Below are positions 27,410 through 37,711 of a stretch of DNA of 64,000 nt, in pieces; the stretch's first letter is position 1, and every line of letters begins with the position of its first letter. Position numbers and translations under genes: made by a program. Source of the stretch: Pleomorphomonas carboxyditropha. Its GTDB lineage: Bacteria > Pseudomonadota > Alphaproteobacteria > Rhizobiales > Pleomorphomonadaceae. The notes below the pieces were generated by a model that saw only the letters and a list, made by a program, of their open reading frames with translations, was not told the origin of the DNA and ran no database searches. The stretch is taken from the NCBI RefSeq assembly GCF_002770725.1, contig NZ_NQVN01000006.1, positions 1 to 64,000 of the forward strand. The letters run 5' to 3'.

Positions 27410-29733
27410 GCCTCGCTCCGTCGCATGAAGGATACCGCCCGCATGATCGATTCTGGCGTCGCCGGCGCGTCGAGCGGCGGCACCACGCCAGGCTTCAGGC
27501 TGGCGACCGCGTCGAAGATCGCCGAGAAGACCGAGCAGGCCAGCATCAGCGGCGGTTCGCCGACCGCCTTCGACGAGTGGATGGTCTCCTCGCGGTTGGC
27601 GCCATCCCACAGGCGGGTATTGAAGACGGCCGGCACGTCTGAGGCGGTGGGGATCTTGTAGGTGGACGGCGCGTGCGTGGCGAGCCGGCCCTTGTCGTCC
27701 CACACCAGTTCCTCGGTGGTCAGCCAGCCCATGCCCTGGATGAAGGCGCCCTCGACCTGGCCGATATCGATCGCCGGATTGAGGGAGCGGCCGCAATCGT
27801 GGAGGATGTCCACCCGGTCGACCTTCATCTCGCCGGTCATGGTGTCGACGGTCACCTCGGCGCAGGCGGCGCCATAGGCGAAATAGAGGAAGGGCCGTCC
27901 CTCCGCCTTCTGGCGGTCCCAGTGGATCTTGGGCGTCGCGTAGAAGCCGGCGGCGGAAAGCTGCACGCGGTTCTCGTAGCAGGCCTTGGCGAGGTCGGCG
28001 AAGGACATCGAGCCGCCGGCATGGCTCACCCGGCCGTCGGCGAACACGATGCTTTCCGGCGCGGCATTGGTGGTCGAAACGAGATAGGCGACCATCCTCT
28101 CCCTGATTTCGTCGCAGGCGGCGAGCGCCGCCATGCCGTTGAGGTCGGAGCCGGACGAGGCGGCGGTGGCCGAGGTATTGGGGACCTTGGAGGTGTTGGT
28201 GGCGGTGATGCGCACCCGGTCGAGCGGAATGCCGAAGGCTTCGGCCGCGACCTGCGCCACCTTGGTGTTGAGCCCCTGCCCCATTTCGGTGCCGCCGTGG
28301 TTCAGGTGGACCGAACCGTCGGCGTAGACGTGCACCAGCGCGCCGGCCTGGTTGAGATGGGTCAGCGTGAAGGCGATGCCGAACTTGACGGGCGTCAGCG
28401 CAATGCCCTTGCGGAGAATGCGGTTCTTCGAATTGAAGGCGCGGCACTCCTGCCGGCGCCTGGCATAATCGCAGGAGCGCTCGAGATCGGCGATCAGTTC
28501 CGGCAGGATATTGTCCTCGACCTTCTGGCCGTAGGGCGTCACGTCACGGCCGGGGCCGTAAAAGTTGCGCTTGCGGATCTCCAGGGGATCGATGCCGGTG
28601 ACGATCGCCAGCGTATCCATGATGCGCTCGGCCGCAAGAATTCCCTGCGGGCCGCCGAAGCCGCGGAAGGCGGTGTTGGTCACCGTGTTGGTCTTGAGGC
28701 GCTCCGACTTCAGGGCGACGTTGGGATAGAAATAGGCGTTGTCGGCATGGAACAGCGTGCGGTCGTTGACGCCGCCGGACAGGTCGGCCGAATAGCCGCA
28801 GCGGGCCATGAAGTCGATGTCGGCGGCCAGGATCTTGCCCGAGCTGTCGTAGGCCACCGAGAAGGCGGTGGTCATGTCGTGCCGCTTGCCGGTCATCACC
28901 ATGTCGTCGTCGCGGTCGAGCCGGAGCTTGCACGGCCGGCCGGTGACGCGGGCGCCCAATGCGGCGAGACAGGCCCACTGGCTGGCCTGGCTTTCCTTGC
29001 CGCCGAAGCCGCCGCCCATGCGCCGCACTTCCACCGTCACCATGGCGCTCGGCAGCCCGAGCATATGGGCGACGGCGTGCTGCACCTCCGAGGGATGCTG
29101 GGTCGACGAATAGACGTGCATGTCGCCCGCCTCGCCGGGGATCGCCAGGGCGATCTGGCCTTCGAGGTAGAAATGCTCCTGGCCGCCGTTGCGGATGATG
29201 CCGTCGAACCGGCGCTGGGCGCCGGCGAAGGAGCGGGCGACGTCGCCGCGGCCGTAGCCGTAGTCGTCGAGCACCCGCAGGCCCTTGGCCTTCGCCTCCT
29301 CGACGGTCAGCACCGGCGGCTCCGCCTCGCCCTCGAACAGCGCGAACCGCGTCGCCCGGCGGGCGGCGTCGCGCGTTTCCGCCACGACGCAGAACAGCAC
29401 CTCGCCCCAGAATTCCACCTCGTTGGCGGCGATCACCGGATCGCCGCCGGTCGAGGTCGACCAGTCGTTGCGGCCGGGAATGTCGGCGGCGGTCAGCACG
29501 GCGACGACGCCCGGCGCCTGCCGGACGCGCGACAGATCGATATCGCGGATGCGGCCGCGCGCCATGTCCGGGCAGAAGCCGGGCGCAAGATGCAGCGTGC
29601 CGGTCGGCTCGACCATGTCGTCGATGTAGACGGCGCGGCCGGTGACATGCAGCACCGCGCTGTCGTGCGGCGTCGAGCGGTGGACGGCCCGTTCGGCCGC
29701 CGTCTCGGCCATGTCGGCTTCGGGCGCGTTCAT
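27406..29733 (-). CDS. xdhB: Xanthine dehydrogenase, molybdopterin-binding large subunit
   Basis: Protein of 775 residues, full length for the XdhB subunit. It oxidises hypoxanthine to xanthine and xanthine to urate at a molybdenum centre. It has the N-terminal aldehyde-oxidase hammerhead domain (HVTGRAVYIDDM) and large-subunit motifs MGGGFGGKE, AFRGFGGPQG and the C-terminal VGEPPLML segment with the conserved glutamate. The ATG at 29733 overlaps the xdhA stop as TGATG. Substrate oxidation electrons pass to the FeS and FAD centres of XdhA. Confidence 0.95.
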   Translation of the reverse strand: MNAPEADMAETAAERAVHRSTPHDSAVLHVTGRAVYIDDMVEPTGTLHLAPGFCPDMARGRIRDIDLSRVRQAPGVVAVLTAADIPGRNDWSTSTGGDPVIAANEVEFWGEVLFCVVAETRDAARRATRFALFEGEAEPPVLTVEEAKAKGLRVLDDYGYGRGDVARSFAGAQRRFDGIIRNGGQEHFYLEGQIALAIPGEAGDMHVYSSTQHPSEVQHAVAHMLGLPSAMVTVEVRRMGGGFGGKESQASQWACLAALGARVTGRPCKLRLDRDDDMVMTGKRHDMTTAFSVAYDSSGKILAADIDFMARCGYSADLSGGVNDRTLFHADNAYFYPNVALKSERLKTNTVTNTAFRGFGGPQGILAAERIMDTLAIVTGIDPLEIRKRNFYGPGRDVTPYGQKVEDNILPELIADLERSCDYARRRQECRAFNSKNRILRKGIALTPVKFGIAFTLTHLNQAGALVHVYADGSVHLNHGGTEMGQGLNTKVAQVAAEAFGIPLDRVRITATNTSKVPNTSATAASSGSDLNGMAALAACDEIRERMVAYLVSTTNAAPESIVFADGRVSHAGGSMSFADLAKACYENRVQLSAAGFYATPKIHWDRQKAEGRPFLYFAYGAACAEVTVDTMTGEMKVDRVDILHDCGRSLNPAIDIGQVEGAFIQGMGWLTTEELVWDDKGRLATHAPSTYKIPTASDVPAVFNTRLWDGANREETIHSSKAVGEPPLMLACSVFSAIFDAVASLKPGVVPPLDAPATPESIMRAVSFMRRSEA

Positions 29734-31223
29734 CAGGCCACCTCCGCTTCCGGCGCCTCGCGGCGGCCGATGATGCGGGTGCGGCTCGTCGGCGCGCCGG
29801 CGCATTCGACCAGCGCCTTGGCGAGCAGCGCCTTGGCGGTCTCCATGCGGTAGGCCGCCGAGGCGCGCATGTCGGAGATCGGCGCGTAGTCCTCGCCGAG
29901 CGCCTCGATGGCCGCCCCCCAGCTCGCCGCCTTTGCCGGCTGGGCGCCGGCAAGGCGCGCCTCGGCGTGAAGCGCCCGCTTGGGCGTCGCCGCCATGCCG
30001 CCGTAGGCGATGCGCGCCTCGCTGATGACGCCATCCTCGATGGTGAAGCGGAAGGCGCCCATCACCGCCGAGATATCCTCGTCGAAGCGCTTGGAGATCT
30101 TGTAGGCGCGGAACACCTGGTTCGGCGCAAGCTTCGGCACCAGGAGACCGGCGACGAACTCGCCCGGCTGCCGGTCCTGCTTGCCATAGGCGATGAAATA
30201 ATCCTCGAGCGGCAGCGCCCGGCCCTCCTCGCCGTGGGCGAGTTCCAGCGTGGCGCCGAGCGCGATCAGCGCCGGCGGCATGTCGCCGATCGGCGAGCCG
30301 TTGGCGATGTTGCCGCCGACGGTACCGACGGCGCGCACCTGCCGCGAGCCGAGGCGGCGGACGAGCTCGCCGAGGTCGGGATCGAGGTCGGCGAAGGCGG
30401 CGGCGGCGTCCTCATAGGTGACGCCGGCGCCGAGGATCAGCGCGTCGCCGACATCCTCGATCTGCCTGAGCGCGGCGACGCGTCCGACGTAGATCACCTG
30501 CGAGATCGGCCGCATGCCCTTGGTGACCTTGAGGCCGACGTCGGTGCCGCCGGCGAGCAGCGTCGCCTCCGGATACTTGACGGCCAGTTGCGCCAGCGCC
30601 GAAAGGCTGGCCGGCGCCGCGAAGAAAGAGCTGTTCGAGCCGATGAACACGTCCTGCCCATCGGCCAGGAACTGCAGCAGGCCGGCGGTCTGGCTCATCG
30701 CCTCGACGAAGCGGTCGGCCGGCGGCCCGGCCATGGCGGCGAGCGCCGCATCGACGATCGGCCGATAACCGGTGCAGCGACAGAGGTTGCCGGCGAGCGC
30801 CGTGACGATCTCGTCGCGCGGCGGCGGACCGTCGCGGCCCTCGCGGTGGTAGAGCGCGAACAGGCTCATGACGATGCCCGGCGTACAGAAGCCGCATTGC
30901 GCCCCATGGGCGTCGACGATCGCCTGCTGCACGGGATGCAGCCGGCCGTCCGGCCAGGCGATGTCCTCGACGGAGACGATCTCCTTGCCGTCCATGGCGC
31001 CGAGGAACTGGATGCAGGAATTGACCGGCCGATAGACCACCCGGCCGTCGCGCCATTCGCCGATGACCACGGTGCAGGCGCCGCAGTCGCCCTCGTTGCA
31101 GCCTTCCTTGGTGCCGGTGGCGCGCTCCCTGAGGCGCAGGTAGTCGAGCAGCGTCTCGGTCGGCTGGACCTCGTCGATCTCGACGATCCGCCCACGGCGG
31201 ACGATGCGGATGGAGTCGCGCAT
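29733..31223 (-). CDS. xdhA: Xanthine dehydrogenase, small subunit (2Fe-2S and FAD)
   Basis: Protein of 496 residues. The plant-type 2Fe-2S ligands are C42, C47 and C50 in CNEGDCGAC with a further Cys downstream; the second cluster domain has CGFCTPGIVM and CRCTGYRP. The FAD domain begins near residue 200 with LLAGGTDVGLKVTK and includes GGNIANGSPIGD. It accepts electrons from the molybdenum subunit and passes them to NAD+. It starts 3 bases after hiuH, so the five genes hiuH-xdhA-xdhB-xdhC form one operon with the ABC genes probably following. Confidence 0.95.
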   Translation of the reverse strand: MRDSIRIVRRGRIVEIDEVQPTETLLDYLRLRERATGTKEGCNEGDCGACTVVIGEWRDGRVVYRPVNSCIQFLGAMDGKEIVSVEDIAWPDGRLHPVQQAIVDAHGAQCGFCTPGIVMSLFALYHREGRDGPPPRDEIVTALAGNLCRCTGYRPIVDAALAAMAGPPADRFVEAMSQTAGLLQFLADGQDVFIGSNSSFFAAPASLSALAQLAVKYPEATLLAGGTDVGLKVTKGMRPISQVIYVGRVAALRQIEDVGDALILGAGVTYEDAAAAFADLDPDLGELVRRLGSRQVRAVGTVGGNIANGSPIGDMPPALIALGATLELAHGEEGRALPLEDYFIAYGKQDRQPGEFVAGLLVPKLAPNQVFRAYKISKRFDEDISAVMGAFRFTIEDGVISEARIAYGGMAATPKRALHAEARLAGAQPAKAASWGAAIEALGEDYAPISDMRASAAYRMETAKALLAKALVECAGAPTSRTRIIGRREAPEAEVA

Positions 31224-31226
31224 GGG

Positions 31227-31589
31227 TCAGCTCCCGCGATAGGTTGAGTATCCGTAAGGCGAGATCAGCAGCGGCACATGATAGTGGGCCGAGGCGTCGG
31301 CGATGCCGAAACGGATGGGAACGATGTCGAGAAAGGCGGGCTCGGCGAGAGCATGGCCGGCGGCGCGCAGATAGTCGCCGGCGTGGAACAGCAATTCGTA
31401 GGTGCCGGCGGACAAGCCGGCGCCGGAGAGCAGCGCGCCGTCGATGCGCCCGTCCCGATTGGTGGTCGCCTCGCGCAGGAGATCGCGGCCGCCGTCGGCG
31501 CGAACCGCCCAGAGTTCGATCCTGAGATCGGCAGCCGGCCGGCCCGTCGCCGTGTCGAGCACATGGGTCGTCAGACGCCCCTCAGCCAA
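31227..31589 (-). CDS. hiuH: 5-hydroxyisourate hydrolase (transthyretin-like)
   Basis: Protein of 120 residues of the transthyretin-related family. It converts 5-hydroxyisourate to OHCU in urate breakdown. The N-terminal [14 protein letters not shown] and the C-terminal signature [19 protein letters not shown] with terminal YRGS are diagnostic and separate it from hormone-binding transthyretin. The start is a TTG with GGGAAGGG seven bases upstream; no in-frame ATG fits the conserved N-terminus. It uses the product of PuuD at the far end of the cluster. The OHCU decarboxylase gene is not in the window. Confidence 0.93.
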   Translation of the reverse strand: MAEGRLTTHVLDTATGRPAADLRIELWAVRADGGRDLLREATTNRDGRIDGALLSGAGLSAGTYELLFHAGDYLRAAGHALAEPAFLDIVPIRFGIADASAHYHVPLLISPYGYSTYRGS

Positions 31590-31806
31590 CGCTCAACCCT
31601 TCCCTTGTTGGTGCCGGCGGAAAGCCGGCTTCTGTCGCAGACGTTTTGTCTGGCACGACTTGCCGCCTTTAGGAAGGCCCATTTCCGGAAACGGGCCGGG
31701 CGATCGGCAATTTTCCAGTCGCAAATCGCGGGAACGCGGCGAGGAAATAGTATGGAAAGACAAACTGTTCGAACGATTTTCGAAAGTGGGGAATCAGGAT
31801 ATGGCA

Positions 31807-31839
31807 CGGGCGCCGTGGCGGAAAGGCCGCCGGCGCCCG
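31807..31839 (-). terminator. GC-rich hairpin after aapP
   Basis: Perfect 9-bp arms CGGGCGCCG (31807-31815) and CGGCGCCCG (31831-31839), with more pairing possible inside. It is 8 bases after the aapP stop. No T run follows on the minus strand, so terminator function is uncertain. Confidence 0.45.
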
Positions 31840-31847
31840 CCGAGAAA

Positions 31848-32615
31848 TCAGTGGAGGATCTGGCCGAGGAACAGCTTGGTGCGCTCGTGCTTGGGATTGG
31901 AGAAGAACTCCTCCGGCTCGTTCTGCTCGACGATCTGGCCCTGGTCCATGAAGATGACGCGATTGGCCACCTGGCGGGCGAAGCCCATCTCGTGCGTCAC
32001 GCAGATCATGGTCATGCCTTCCTCGGCGAGGCCGACCATGGTGTCGAGCACTTCCTTGACCATCTCGGGGTCGAGGGCGGAGGTCGGCTCGTCGAACAGC
32101 ATGATCTTCGGCCGCATGCACAGCGAGCGGGCGATGGCGACGCGCTGCTGCTGGCCGCCGGAGAGCTGGCCGGGATACTTGTTGGCCTGCTCGGGAATCT
32201 TGACGCGGGTGAGGAAGTGCATCGCCACCTCCTCGGCCTCCTTCTTGGGCATCTTGCGCACCCAGATCGGCGCCAGCGTGCAGTTCTCCAGGATGGTCAG
32301 GTGCGGGAACAGGTTGAAGTGCTGGAACACCATGCCGACCTCGCGCCGCACCTCGTCGATCCGCTTGAGGTCGTTGGTGAGCTCGATGCCGTCGACGATG
32401 ATCTTGCCCTTCTGGTGCTCCTCGAGGCGGTTGATGCAGCGGATGGTCGTCGACTTGCCGGAGCCGGACGGCCCGCAGATGACGATGCGCTCGCCGCGCT
32501 TGACGGAGAGATTGACGTCGCGCAGCACGTGGAATTCGCCGAACCACTTGTTGACGCCGATCATCTCGACGGCGGTTTCGGAAGCGGGCGTGGCGGCTAA
32601 GGCGATATCGGCCAT
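31848..32615 (-). CDS. aapP: General L-amino acid ABC transporter, ATP-binding protein
   Basis: Protein of 255 residues, a single ABC domain of the polar amino acid class: Walker [10 protein letters not shown] near residue 47, signature [15 protein letters not shown] and Walker [15 protein letters not shown]. It drives uptake through AapQ and AapM. The ATG at 32615 is preferred to the upstream in-frame start because AAAGGGA lies at a good distance and homologues of this family start near MADI. It is the last gene of the aap operon. Confidence 0.94.
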   Translation of the reverse strand: MADIALAATPASETAVEMIGVNKWFGEFHVLRDVNLSVKRGERIVICGPSGSGKSTTIRCINRLEEHQKGKIIVDGIELTNDLKRIDEVRREVGMVFQHFNLFPHLTILENCTLAPIWVRKMPKKEAEEVAMHFLTRVKIPEQANKYPGQLSGGQQQRVAIARSLCMRPKIMLFDEPTSALDPEMVKEVLDTMVGLAEEGMTMICVTHEMGFARQVANRVIFMDQGQIVEQNEPEEFFSNPKHERTKLFLGQILH

Positions 32616-32664
32616 GAACAGGGTCCCTTTGGCGGCAGGCGGGGGCAACGGCAATGACGGCCGG

Positions 32665-33807
32665 CTATCGCTTGCGTCCGGTGTTGAGCTTTCTCTCCAT
32701 GTACATGGAATAGCGTGACATGGAGAAACAGAAAACCCAGAAAACGGCAGCGGCGAAGATCAGGCCTGTCGGCGCGATCGACGGCGTCGACCAGTTGGCG
32801 TCGGAGAAGTTGCGCTGGATCGATCCCAGGAGATCGTAGAGGCCGATGATCATCACCAGCGAGGTGTCCTTGAACAGCGAGATGAAGCTGTTGACGATGC
32901 CGGGGATGACGATCTTCAGCGCCTGCGGCAGGATGATCAGCCGCATCGAATGCCAGTAGCTGAGCCCCAGCGAGGCGGCGCCCTCGTACTGGCCTTTCGG
33001 GATGGCCTGCAGGCCGCCGCGGATGGTCTCGGCCATATAGGCGCCGGTGAACAGGGCGACGCCGATCAGGGCGCGCAGCAGCTTGTCGAAGTTGACGCCG
33101 TTGGGCAGGAACAGCGGCAACATCACCGAAGCCATGAACAGCACGGTGATCAGCGGCACGCCGCGCCAGACCTCGATGAACACCACCGACACGATCTTGA
33201 TGAACGGCAGCTTCGATCGCCGGCCAAGCGCCAGGAGAATGCCGAGCGGCAGCGACGCGACGATGCCGGTGACGGCGACGACCAGGGTGACCAAGAGGCC
33301 GCCCCAGTTGGACGTCTCGACGATCGGCAGGCCGAGGCCGCCGTAAAGCAGCCAGAAGGTCAGCACCGGGAAGGCGGTCAGCATCAGCCAGACGCCTTCG
33401 CGCCGCCGCGGCATCTTGGGGATCGCCACCCAGGCGAGGCCGAGGAAGAAGACGATCATCGCCAGCGAAGGCCGCCAGCGCTGGTCGGCCGGGTAGGAGC
33501 CGAAGGTGAACTGCGCCAGTTTGGCGTTGACGAAGGCCCAGCAGGCGCCCACCGTTTCGCCGTTCTTCGGCAGGCAGGCCTCGCGGTTGGTTCCCGTCCA
33601 GACGGCGTCGACGAACAGCCAGCGGAACAGCGGCGGCAGCGCCCAGGCCAGCAGGAGCAGCATCGCCAGGCTGACGGCGATATTGAAGGGCGACGAGAAC
33701 AGGTTCTTGCGCACCCAGCCCGGGACGCCGCCGAGCGACGGCGGCGGCGCCTCCGGTTCCAGGAAGTCGCGGCGGACGAAGACGGTGTCGGTTTCGATGC
33801 GGCTCAT
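32665..33807 (-). CDS. aapM: General L-amino acid ABC transporter permease
   Basis: Protein of 380 residues. After a polar N-terminus there are membrane segments from about residue 40 and the HisM/GlnP-type permease domain in the C-terminal half, with the EAA loop [20 protein letters not shown]. The inserted stretch near 70-110 ([17 protein letters not shown]) is typical of AapM. Together with AapQ it forms the channel for broad-range L-amino acids. It lies 11 bases after aapQ. A longer open frame extends upstream over aapQ but is a shadow. Confidence 0.94.
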   Translation of the reverse strand: MSRIETDTVFVRRDFLEPEAPPPSLGGVPGWVRKNLFSSPFNIAVSLAMLLLLAWALPPLFRWLFVDAVWTGTNREACLPKNGETVGACWAFVNAKLAQFTFGSYPADQRWRPSLAMIVFFLGLAWVAIPKMPRRREGVWLMLTAFPVLTFWLLYGGLGLPIVETSNWGGLLVTLVVAVTGIVASLPLGILLALGRRSKLPFIKIVSVVFIEVWRGVPLITVLFMASVMLPLFLPNGVNFDKLLRALIGVALFTGAYMAETIRGGLQAIPKGQYEGAASLGLSYWHSMRLIILPQALKIVIPGIVNSFISLFKDTSLVMIIGLYDLLGSIQRNFSDANWSTPSIAPTGLIFAAAVFWVFCFSMSRYSMYMERKLNTGRKR

Positions 33808-33818
33808 GACCGTCCCCC

Positions 33819-35018
33819 TCAGCGTTCGACCAGCGCCACGCGGGCGTTGAACCAGTTCATCAGCGCGGCGGTGATGAGGCTCAGCGCGAGATAGACCGCC
33901 ATGGTGATGGCGATGACCTCGATGGCGTGACCGGTGATGTTGAGCGTGGAGCCGGCGAACACCGCCACCAGATCCGGGTAGCCGATGGCCAGCGCCAGCG
34001 ACGAGTTCTTGGTGAGGTTGAGATACTGGCTGGTGAGCGGCGGGATGATGACGCGCATGGCCTGCGGCACCACGATGAGGCGCATGGTCTGGCCCGGCCG
34101 GAGGCCGAGCGAGAAGGCGGCTTCGCTCTGCCCGGTGGAAACGGCGAGGATGCCGGCGCGCACCGTCTCGGCGATGAAGGTCGCCGTATAGAGCGAGATG
34201 CCGAGCAGCATGGCGATCAACTCGGGATGCACGACCATGCCGCCGACGAAGTTGAAGCCCTTGAGCTCGGGAATCTCGAAGGAAAGCGGCGCGCCGAGCG
34301 CCAGGAAGACGATGAGCGGCAATCCGACGACGATGCCGAGCGAGGCCCGGAAAACCGGAAAGGACTGGCCGGTGGCAACCTGCCGGCGCCTGGCCCACCG
34401 CGCCAGAGCCCAGGCCAGGACGACGGCGACCGGCACCACCCACAGCACGATCTCGAACCCTTCGCCGACGATCGGGCGCGGCATGGTCAGGCCGCGATTG
34501 GAGAGGTTGGTCGACAAGGGCAGCATGTAGCCCTGGCGCGGCCCCGGCAGCACCGACAGCACCGCCTTGTACCAGAACAAGAGTTGCAGCAGCAGCGGGA
34601 TGTTGCGCAGCGTCTCGACGTAGACCGTCGCGGCCCGGGCCAGCAGCCAGTTGCTCGACAGGCGCGAGATGCCGACGACGAAGCCGATGATCGTCGCCAA
34701 GACGATGCCGAGCACCGACACGATGATCGTATTGAGGAGGCCAACCTTGAAGGCCTGGGCGTGCGAGGAATCCAGCGTGTAGTAGATAGGCTTCTGCGAG
34801 ATGTCGAAGCCGGCCCGCATGTTGAGGAAGTCGAAGCCGAAGGGGATATTGGCGGCGCGCAGGTTGGCGGCCGTGTTGTGCATCACCCAAACGGCGAACA
34901 GGATCAGGAAGACCAGCACCAGTCCCTGGAACACCCAGCCGCGGATCGTCGCATCATAGAGGACGGCGCGAACGAGGGATCGAGGCGAATCGTCTGCCGT
35001 CTTGTCTCGGAGCGTCAT
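33819..35018 (-). CDS. aapQ: General L-amino acid ABC transporter permease
   Basis: Protein of 399 residues with the AapQ pattern: an N-terminal helix, the segment [18 protein letters not shown], and the permease domain split by a long insert, with the EAA loop [20 protein letters not shown] near the C-terminus. The ATG at 35018 is used because GAGG lies six bases in front; an in-frame start at 35069 lacks a good site. It follows aapJ after a 223-base spacer that contains a hairpin. Confidence 0.94.
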   Translation of the reverse strand: MTLRDKTADDSPRSLVRAVLYDATIRGWVFQGLVLVFLILFAVWVMHNTAANLRAANIPFGFDFLNMRAGFDISQKPIYYTLDSSHAQAFKVGLLNTIIVSVLGIVLATIIGFVVGISRLSSNWLLARAATVYVETLRNIPLLLQLLFWYKAVLSVLPGPRQGYMLPLSTNLSNRGLTMPRPIVGEGFEIVLWVVPVAVVLAWALARWARRRQVATGQSFPVFRASLGIVVGLPLIVFLALGAPLSFEIPELKGFNFVGGMVVHPELIAMLLGISLYTATFIAETVRAGILAVSTGQSEAAFSLGLRPGQTMRLIVVPQAMRVIIPPLTSQYLNLTKNSSLALAIGYPDLVAVFAGSTLNITGHAIEVIAITMAVYLALSLITAALMNWFNARVALVER

Positions 35019-35201
35019 GTCAGGCCTCGAGAGAGGCGCCAAGCCGGCGCCAAAAGCACGTTTTGTCATGAAAAGGAGGCGCTACCGGCGCAACACGCCA
35101 CGCCCGCCGGGCAACGGGTTCGCCCACGCGCGTGATGCCGGCCGGAAACAACCGTTGCCGACTGCCGGCATCGGCTGGCGCATCCCAAGGTCCGAAGGAT
35201 C

Positions 35202-35228
35202 GGGAAGCGCCCGTTCGGGGCGCCTCCC
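35202..35228 (-). terminator. Stem-loop between aapJ and aapQ
   Basis: Arms GCGCCC (35207-35212) and GGGCGC (35218-35223) with outer GGGA/TCCC pairing, 14 bases after the aapJ stop. No T run is present, so it may stabilise the aapJ message or partly attenuate the rest of the operon instead of ending it. Confidence 0.5.
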
Positions 35229-35241
35229 CTCGCCTGTCCGA

Positions 35242-36273
35242 TCAGCGGATCGGCGGCGCGTATTGCAGGCCGCCCTTCGACCACAGGGCATTGAGGCCAC
35301 GGGCGATCTTGAGCGGCGAGCCCTCGCCGACATTGCGCTCGAAGGATTCGCCGTAGTTGCCGACGCCCTTGATGATGTTGTAGGCCCAGTCCTTGGTGAG
35401 GCCGATTGGCGTGCCGAAGTCGACGCCCTCGCCGATGCCGAGCAGGCGCTGCACTTCGGGGTTTTCCGAGGTCTTCATCTCGTCGACGTTGGCCTGCGTC
35501 ACGCCGAACTCCTCGGCGATCAGCATGGCGTAGTGGCTCCAGCGGACGATGGATTCCCACTGATCGTCGCCCTGGCGAACGGCCGGCCCGAGCGGCTCCT
35601 TCGAGATGATCTCGGGCAGCACGATGCTGTCGTCCGGATTGGTCATCTTCAGGCGGATCGAATAAAGGCCCGAAGCGTCGGTGGTGTAGGCGTCGCAGCG
35701 GCCGGCGTCGTAGGCGGCGTCCGCCTCTTCCTGCTTCTCGAACACCACGGCGTTGAAGGTCAGGCCGTTGGACTTGAAGTAGTCGGCAAGATTCAGCTCG
35801 GTGGTGGTGCCGGACTGCACGCAGACCGAAGCGCCGTTGAGGTCCTTGGCCGAGGAGACGCCGAGCGACTTCTTCACCATGAAGCCCTGGCCGTCGTAGT
35901 AGTTGACGCCGGTGAAGGTGATGCCGAGCTGCGTGTCGCGGCTCATCGTATTGGTCGAGTTGCGGGCCAGCATGTCGATTTCCTTCGACTGCAGGGCCGT
36001 GAAGCGCTCCTTGGCCGACAGGCCGGTGAATTTCACCTTGGCCGGGTCGCCGAAGACGGCGGCGGCGACGGCGCGGCAGGCATCGACGTCGAGACCCTTC
36101 CAGTTGCCGGCGTCGTCCGGCGCGCCAAAACCGGCGAGGCCGGTGCCGTTGACGCCGCACTGCACGAAGCCCTTGGCCTTGACGTCGTCGAGCGTGCCGG
36201 CCGAAGCGGCAAGGGCGCCGGCCCCCATGAAAGCGACGCCGAGCAGCAGAATTTTGAACGTGTTGGAACGCAT
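35242..36273 (-). CDS. aapJ: General L-amino acid-binding periplasmic protein
   Basis: Protein of 343 residues. Residues 1-23 are a signal peptide (MRSNTFKILLLGVAFMGAGA then SAG). The mature part has the family 3 binding-protein pattern VKAKGFVQCGVNGTGLAGF and ends with LNALWSKGGLQYAPPIR, the usual AapJ C-terminus. It binds many L-amino acids in the periplasm for AapQMP. GGGGAGA is five bases before the ATG at 36273; the longer frame upstream is noncoding. First gene of the operon. Confidence 0.95.
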   Translation of the reverse strand: MRSNTFKILLLGVAFMGAGALAASAGTLDDVKAKGFVQCGVNGTGLAGFGAPDDAGNWKGLDVDACRAVAAAVFGDPAKVKFTGLSAKERFTALQSKEIDMLARNSTNTMSRDTQLGITFTGVNYYDGQGFMVKKSLGVSSAKDLNGASVCVQSGTTTELNLADYFKSNGLTFNAVVFEKQEEADAAYDAGRCDAYTTDASGLYSIRLKMTNPDDSIVLPEIISKEPLGPAVRQGDDQWESIVRWSHYAMLIAEEFGVTQANVDEMKTSENPEVQRLLGIGEGVDFGTPIGLTKDWAYNIIKGVGNYGESFERNVGEGSPLKIARGLNALWSKGGLQYAPPIR

Positions 36274-36852
36274 GAATGTCTCCCCTGATGACCAACAAGG
36301 CCCGGCGCGTGGGTAGTTTTGTTGTTTTGGATACCCACCCTGACCGTCGGAACGCCAAAGCGCAGGCAATCCGCCGAGCCCGATTTCGAAGCAACCGCCA
36401 AAGGCTAACCCGCAGCAAACAAGGCCGAGGATAGAAACCCGCCGGCAGTCGCCCCACACCTGCCGAACCGACAGGCTTCTCAATTACTAGATTACAAATT
36501 ATGCCGATGGTCAATCGCAAAGCGCCTTAAATTGACCACAAACTACACATGCGCAAATGATAATCGAAACATCGCCTACGAAATAAGCAAACAGGTTATT
36601 TTTTATCCAGTCGACAGGTTACTTAAGAAAAGCTGCAGCGCGCATACATGCCAGCCGGAAAACAGCCCGAAGGAATTCATGAAAATCGCGCCGGAGCCGT
36701 CACGTGTTTTCACGTAAACGATGGTGAACTTGACCGGGCACGAATTCATACGCGCCGCGCGCCACAAAGGCGCGACGATGATCAGCGGCGGCGCGCCTCG
36801 GTCCGGCGGCCGAAGCCCGCATCCCCCACTCATCACTTGGTCCAATCGGACC
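36274..36852. promoter_or_regulatory. Intergenic region between panB end and aapJ start
   Basis: 579 bases without a supported gene. The part at about 36480-36640 is distinctly AT-rich and should include the aapJ promoter and upstream control sites. Near the panB side a small hairpin (CGCGCC 36758-36763 with GGCGCG 36769-36774) and the short dyad ACGTG-TTTT-CACGT (about 36701-36714) could end the panBC transcript. A 61-codon open frame at 36532-36717 has no convincing ribosome site or recognisable content. Confidence 0.45.
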
Positions 36853-37674
36853 TCAGACCTTCGGCTGGAAAGTGTGCTCGAGACCGGGGAAGCGGCGCGC
36901 CTTGACTTCCTCGGCATAGGCGGCGGCGGCCTTCGACACCTCGGCGCCCAGATCGGCGAACCGCTTGACGTGGCGCGGGATGAACTCGTTGTAGAGGCCG
37001 AGCATATCCTCGCTGACCAGAATCTGGCCGTCGCATTGCGGCGAGGCGCCGATGCCGATCACCGGAATCGGCGCTTCGGCGGTGATGTCCCGGGCGAGCG
37101 GCTCCATGGTGCCTTCGAGCACGAAACCGAAGGCGCCGGCCTCGGCGACGGCGCGAGCGTCGGCCTTGATCTTGGCGGCCTGGAACTGGTTGCGGCCTTG
37201 CGTCTTGTAGCCGCCATAGACGTTGACCATCTGCGGCGTCAGGCCGATATGGCCGAGCACCGGCACGCCGCGCTCGGTGAGGAAGCGGATGGTCTCGCCC
37301 ATCTCCTCGCCGCCTTCGAGCTTCACCGCCTGGGCGCCGGTCTCGGCGAGGACGCGCGACGCCGAGCGGAAAGCCTGCTCGCGCCCTTCCTGGTAGGAAC
37401 CGAACGGCATGTCGACCACCACCAGCGACGTCGTCGAACCGCGCACGACGGCGGCGCCGTGGGCGATCATCAGATCGAGCGTCACCGGCAGCGTCGTCTC
37501 GAAGCCGTAGACCACCATGCCGAGCGAATCGCCGATCAGCAGGAAGTCGACGTGCGGATCGAGCAGCGCCGCCATCGGCGCCGTGTAGGCCGTCAGGCTG
37601 ACGATCGGGCGCACGCCTTTCAGCGCCTTGATGTCGGCGACCGAGGTGCGGCGGGAGCGGACGGGAGCACTCAT
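36853..37674 (-). CDS. panB: 3-methyl-2-oxobutanoate hydroxymethyltransferase
   Basis: Protein of 273 residues, normal for PanB. It adds a hydroxymethyl group from methylene-tetrahydrofolate to 2-oxoisovalerate, giving ketopantoate for pantothenate and CoA synthesis. Motifs visible are [34 protein letters not shown] (metal-binding Asp), VKLEGGEE and [23 protein letters not shown] lies six bases before the ATG. It is the downstream gene of a panC-panB pair, 37 bases after panC. Confidence 0.97.
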   Translation of the reverse strand: MSAPVRSRRTSVADIKALKGVRPIVSLTAYTAPMAALLDPHVDFLLIGDSLGMVVYGFETTLPVTLDLMIAHGAAVVRGSTTSLVVVDMPFGSYQEGREQAFRSASRVLAETGAQAVKLEGGEEMGETIRFLTERGVPVLGHIGLTPQMVNVYGGYKTQGRNQFQAAKIKADARAVAEAGAFGFVLEGTMEPLARDITAEAPIPVIGIGASPQCDGQILVSEDMLGLYNEFIPRHVKRFADLGAEVSKAAAAYAEEVKARRFPGLEHTFQPKV

Positions 37675-37711
37675 GTCAAACCTCCGGGACGATCGTCCGG
37701 GCTGTGTCTGT

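Noticed and set aside
26375-28447. 690-codon frame suggesting an N-terminally extended XdhC
   Set aside because: The first part is an off-frame reading of xdhB; XdhC similarity begins at the ATG at 27409.
36532-36717. 61-codon plus-strand frame upstream of aapJ
   Set aside because: Located in an AT-rich promoter-like region, no ribosome site, no recognisable content.
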